Assembly: GCA_004352715.1 (NCBI GenBank)
Contig: SCFE01000024.1
Location: 1,917,305-1,981,304 of the forward strand
Reading direction: 5' to 3'
Length of the DNA: 64,000 nucleotides
Source: Hofstenia miamia
Lineage: Eukaryota; Xenacoelomorpha; Acoela
Part shown: one piece after another, positions 61,304 to 64,000 of the stretch
Position numbering within the stretch: the stretch's first letter is position 1
Layout of the letters: each line of letters starts with the position of its first letter
The notes under the pieces: generated by a model
Told to the model about the DNA's origin: nothing
What the model saw: only the letters and a program-made list of their open reading frames with translations
The model's database searches: none
Made by a program: the position numbers and the translations under genes

Positions 61304-62287
61304 TCATTTATTGCAATTATTCAAATCTTCACATTTAAATCCTAGCTTCATCATGCACTCATCTGTGATTATAGATGTTGCTGCTCTGGTATCAATTGTC
61401 GCCTTTGTCATTACTCCATTGATTGCTATTGTAATTGTATTTATTGTATCAAGATTTGTCAGGATAATTATCAATGAATGGTTTTTATGATTTGGCACTC
61501 TGATTAGTTTTCTGACTCCTCGTCAGTTGGCAATGTTTTGTCCATTTTGTCTTCTGATTGCAGTACATCTTCCTCGTCATAATATGCTTCCTCATCTCCA
61601 ATTACATTTATCTGTTTTGTGCAGTCTGGTTTTTTGTGACCCTTCTGTCCACGGCCATAGTACTTGACATCTTTTTTTCTCACCTTTCTCATTTTTCCAT
61701 CTTTTCCTTTAACATTTATGATTTTTTCCAGTTCCATATTGTTGTAAGTTTTCTTATTTCAAACTGCATTCTGATACTCTCAGGCATTTTTTTGCAAATA
61801 TGCGAGAACAAATCGTATTTTGAGTATCTGTTTTCCCTTGAGCTCAGCATTAGTAGTTGTTTGACTTGTTGAATGTAGTTTTGTTTGTCATTGGTTTTTT
61901 TCATTTTTGTTGCATTTAGAATTATTTGATATTGGTTTTTGAAGCTCTCATTTTCATAATAGTTTATGAAATCACCAATGAGTAGTTCGTAGTTCCTCTT
62001 TGTTAGCCAGCATATGTGGTGCTTGATTGGAATGTCTTTTCGTGGGTTCATATGTTCCCTTGGTTTTCTTCTTCTGTTAACTATAGCAGCCTTAGTTGCT
62101 TCAATTCTCCTGCCTGTAAATCATTGTCCTTTATTAACAGTTTGTTTATTCTTTCCAGTTGCTGATTCCTTTCCTGCCAGTGTTGATTCTGCTCTAAGAA
62201 TCTTTTGTTGGACACTGGTAATTGTTGCGTGAGGGTTTTAATTTCATTTTGAAATAGTTTGCTCTGCTCATCTAATTGCATTTCCAT
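61304..62287 (-). pseudogene. Gypsy gag and protease remnants
   Basis: Gag forms the particle and binds RNA. The first part is a Gln/Glu/Leu-rich coiled coil (KTLTQQLPVSNKRFLEQNQ). The knuckle reads YYGRGQKGHKKPDC: the leading cysteines of C-x2-C-x4-H-x4-C are gone. In the protease the active-site triplet is D-T-R (ATIDTRAATSIIT) in place of D-T-G, so it could not work. Frames change between the parts. Confidence 0.7.
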
Positions 62288-62404
62288 ATTTGATCAGATT
62301 TCATTCAATATAATTTCGTTTTGTTGCTCCATCCTTCTTAACATGTCGATTATCTCTTGGGGGCTTGTCTCTGGGGGGTGAATGTAGAGACTGTAATTCT
62401 GATT

Positions 62405-63404
62405 NNNNNNNNNNNNNNNNNNNNNNNNNNNNNNNNNNNNNNNNNNNNNNNNNNNNNNNNNNNNNNNNNNNNNNNNNNNNNNNNNNNNNNNNNNNNNNNN
62501 NNNNNNNNNNNNNNNNNNNNNNNNNNNNNNNNNNNNNNNNNNNNNNNNNNNNNNNNNNNNNNNNNNNNNNNNNNNNNNNNNNNNNNNNNNNNNNNNNNNN
62601 NNNNNNNNNNNNNNNNNNNNNNNNNNNNNNNNNNNNNNNNNNNNNNNNNNNNNNNNNNNNNNNNNNNNNNNNNNNNNNNNNNNNNNNNNNNNNNNNNNNN
62701 NNNNNNNNNNNNNNNNNNNNNNNNNNNNNNNNNNNNNNNNNNNNNNNNNNNNNNNNNNNNNNNNNNNNNNNNNNNNNNNNNNNNNNNNNNNNNNNNNNNN
62801 NNNNNNNNNNNNNNNNNNNNNNNNNNNNNNNNNNNNNNNNNNNNNNNNNNNNNNNNNNNNNNNNNNNNNNNNNNNNNNNNNNNNNNNNNNNNNNNNNNNN
62901 NNNNNNNNNNNNNNNNNNNNNNNNNNNNNNNNNNNNNNNNNNNNNNNNNNNNNNNNNNNNNNNNNNNNNNNNNNNNNNNNNNNNNNNNNNNNNNNNNNNN
63001 NNNNNNNNNNNNNNNNNNNNNNNNNNNNNNNNNNNNNNNNNNNNNNNNNNNNNNNNNNNNNNNNNNNNNNNNNNNNNNNNNNNNNNNNNNNNNNNNNNNN
63101 NNNNNNNNNNNNNNNNNNNNNNNNNNNNNNNNNNNNNNNNNNNNNNNNNNNNNNNNNNNNNNNNNNNNNNNNNNNNNNNNNNNNNNNNNNNNNNNNNNNN
63201 NNNNNNNNNNNNNNNNNNNNNNNNNNNNNNNNNNNNNNNNNNNNNNNNNNNNNNNNNNNNNNNNNNNNNNNNNNNNNNNNNNNNNNNNNNNNNNNNNNNN
63301 NNNNNNNNNNNNNNNNNNNNNNNNNNNNNNNNNNNNNNNNNNNNNNNNNNNNNNNNNNNNNNNNNNNNNNNNNNNNNNNNNNNNNNNNNNNNNNNNNNNN
63401 NNNN
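62405..63404. other. Scaffold gap, exactly 1000 N
   Basis: Third run of exactly 1000 N; right-hand limit of the contig 9432-62404. It follows Gypsy gag and precedes a (TA)n tract, both difficult to assemble. Confidence 0.99.
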
Positions 63405-64000
63405 ATATATATATATATACTTATAAGTTACTGCTTGTTCCTTGATATTTCATTTTGAGTGTACAACACGAAAAAACACACTTACAAGGAGTTCGCTTGC
63501 TTGTTTTCCCACAATAATTGTTCCTTGAACTTGAAAATTTGTCTGAAAGTAGACACATGCAATTTGTACATTTTATAAATTTTTTCCATAAAAATGCTTA
63601 TACATGCGATAGATTTATCAATTGAGCAATTTTACGGTTCCCTATTATATTAACTACTTGTACAATTTTACATAGTATTTTTTCAAAACAATAGACGATT
63701 AAGAAATTTCAAGTTTCCCTAAAAGTGTACAAAGTGTACACTTAAAAATAGACGTCTAGTTGACATTGGCGTTATTGTTACTACGAGCGATTTTAGTTAT
63801 TAAGACTTGAACCTTCTTTTGGGATTAGCCTTATCACTGCTTTTTACTAATACTTCGAGTAGTCACACTATTGCAACTTTTCTGACAGTTCATATAAAGT
63901 AGCTCAGCCAATATTTCAGCAATTTTCTATAGATTAACATCAAGTAAAATAATCTCCAACTCAATTTGCAAGCCAAGATGATGTATGCAATTCTGTAGAA
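63405..64000. other. Noncoding DNA after the last gap
   Basis: Starts with a (TA)n tract (63405-63419). No gene seen. AAGTGTAC and GTACACTT near 63725-63745 form an 8-bp inverted repeat with a 5-base loop. Confidence 0.5.

Larger units (their letters stand above)
58592..62404 (-). mobile_element. Gypsy-type LTR retrotransposon, 5' part, - strand
   Basis: Order on the - strand: coiled-coil gag start (62287-62081), gag (62051-61716), zinc knuckle (about 61660), protease (61498-61304), linker (61210-60848), RT (about 60470-59770), RNase H (59728-59070), then directly the env-position region (59060-58592). Integrase is absent: compared with the + copy, about 3 kb between RNase H and the env-position region is deleted, and a further deletion of about 0.8 kb lies inside that region. 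The 5' end is lost in the 1000-N gap. Confidence 0.8.

Overview
This is nuclear DNA from an AT-rich, transposon-laden invertebrate animal. The standard genetic code holds, introns use GT..AG, and the host genes are metazoan: a FRAS1/FREM-type basement-membrane protein and the ribosome-biogenesis factor UTP6. Phylum cannot be fixed from this window; the repeat mix (CR1-like and R2-like LINEs, mariner, hAT, piggyBac, Harbinger-type MITEs, Gypsy) fits many marine invertebrates. The assembly is a draft: three runs of exactly 1000 N mark scaffold joins, and two single N's each sit between duplicated flanks.

Layout. 2.2-5.1 kb (+): four exons of a FRAS1/FREM gene, with small MITEs around them. 5.7-9.5 kb: gap, a CR1-like LINE fragment (-), an unassigned coding-like stretch, second gap. 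9.5-14 kb: noncoding DNA, a Harbinger-type MITE and a 1.5 kb element with inverted ends. 14.1-17.5 kb: a dead hAT element with a perfect 8-bp target duplication and a nested MITE. 19-24 kb: decayed LINEs on both strands. 24.8-31.0 kb (-): the last six exons of the FRAS1/FREM gene, with a mariner in one intron. 33-37.7 kb: LINE debris and a rearranged second mariner. 37.7-40.5 kb: an apparently intact piggyBac with TTAA duplication and matching TIRs. 40.6-41.6 kb (+): last exon of UTP6. 42.8-50 kb (-): hAT and LINE fragments, then two LINEs with a C-terminal restriction-like endonuclease. 52-53.5 kb: a 76-bp satellite that changes orientation. 53.5-62.4 kb: two broken copies of one Gypsy family lying tail to tail.

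The main observation is that the two FRAS1/FREM halves are complementary. The last + exon and the first - exon join in the same intron phase and restore a conserved motif, yet they lie on opposite strands about 26 kb apart. The likeliest cause is a contig placed backwards between 1000-N gaps; a true inversion would break the gene. The remaining interest lies in transposon biology: an intact piggyBac with a duplicated N-terminal module, a mariner whose deletion is filled with a copy of its own left flank, and a LINE whose long reading frame is broken only by two UGA codons. I found no convincing new biological system.
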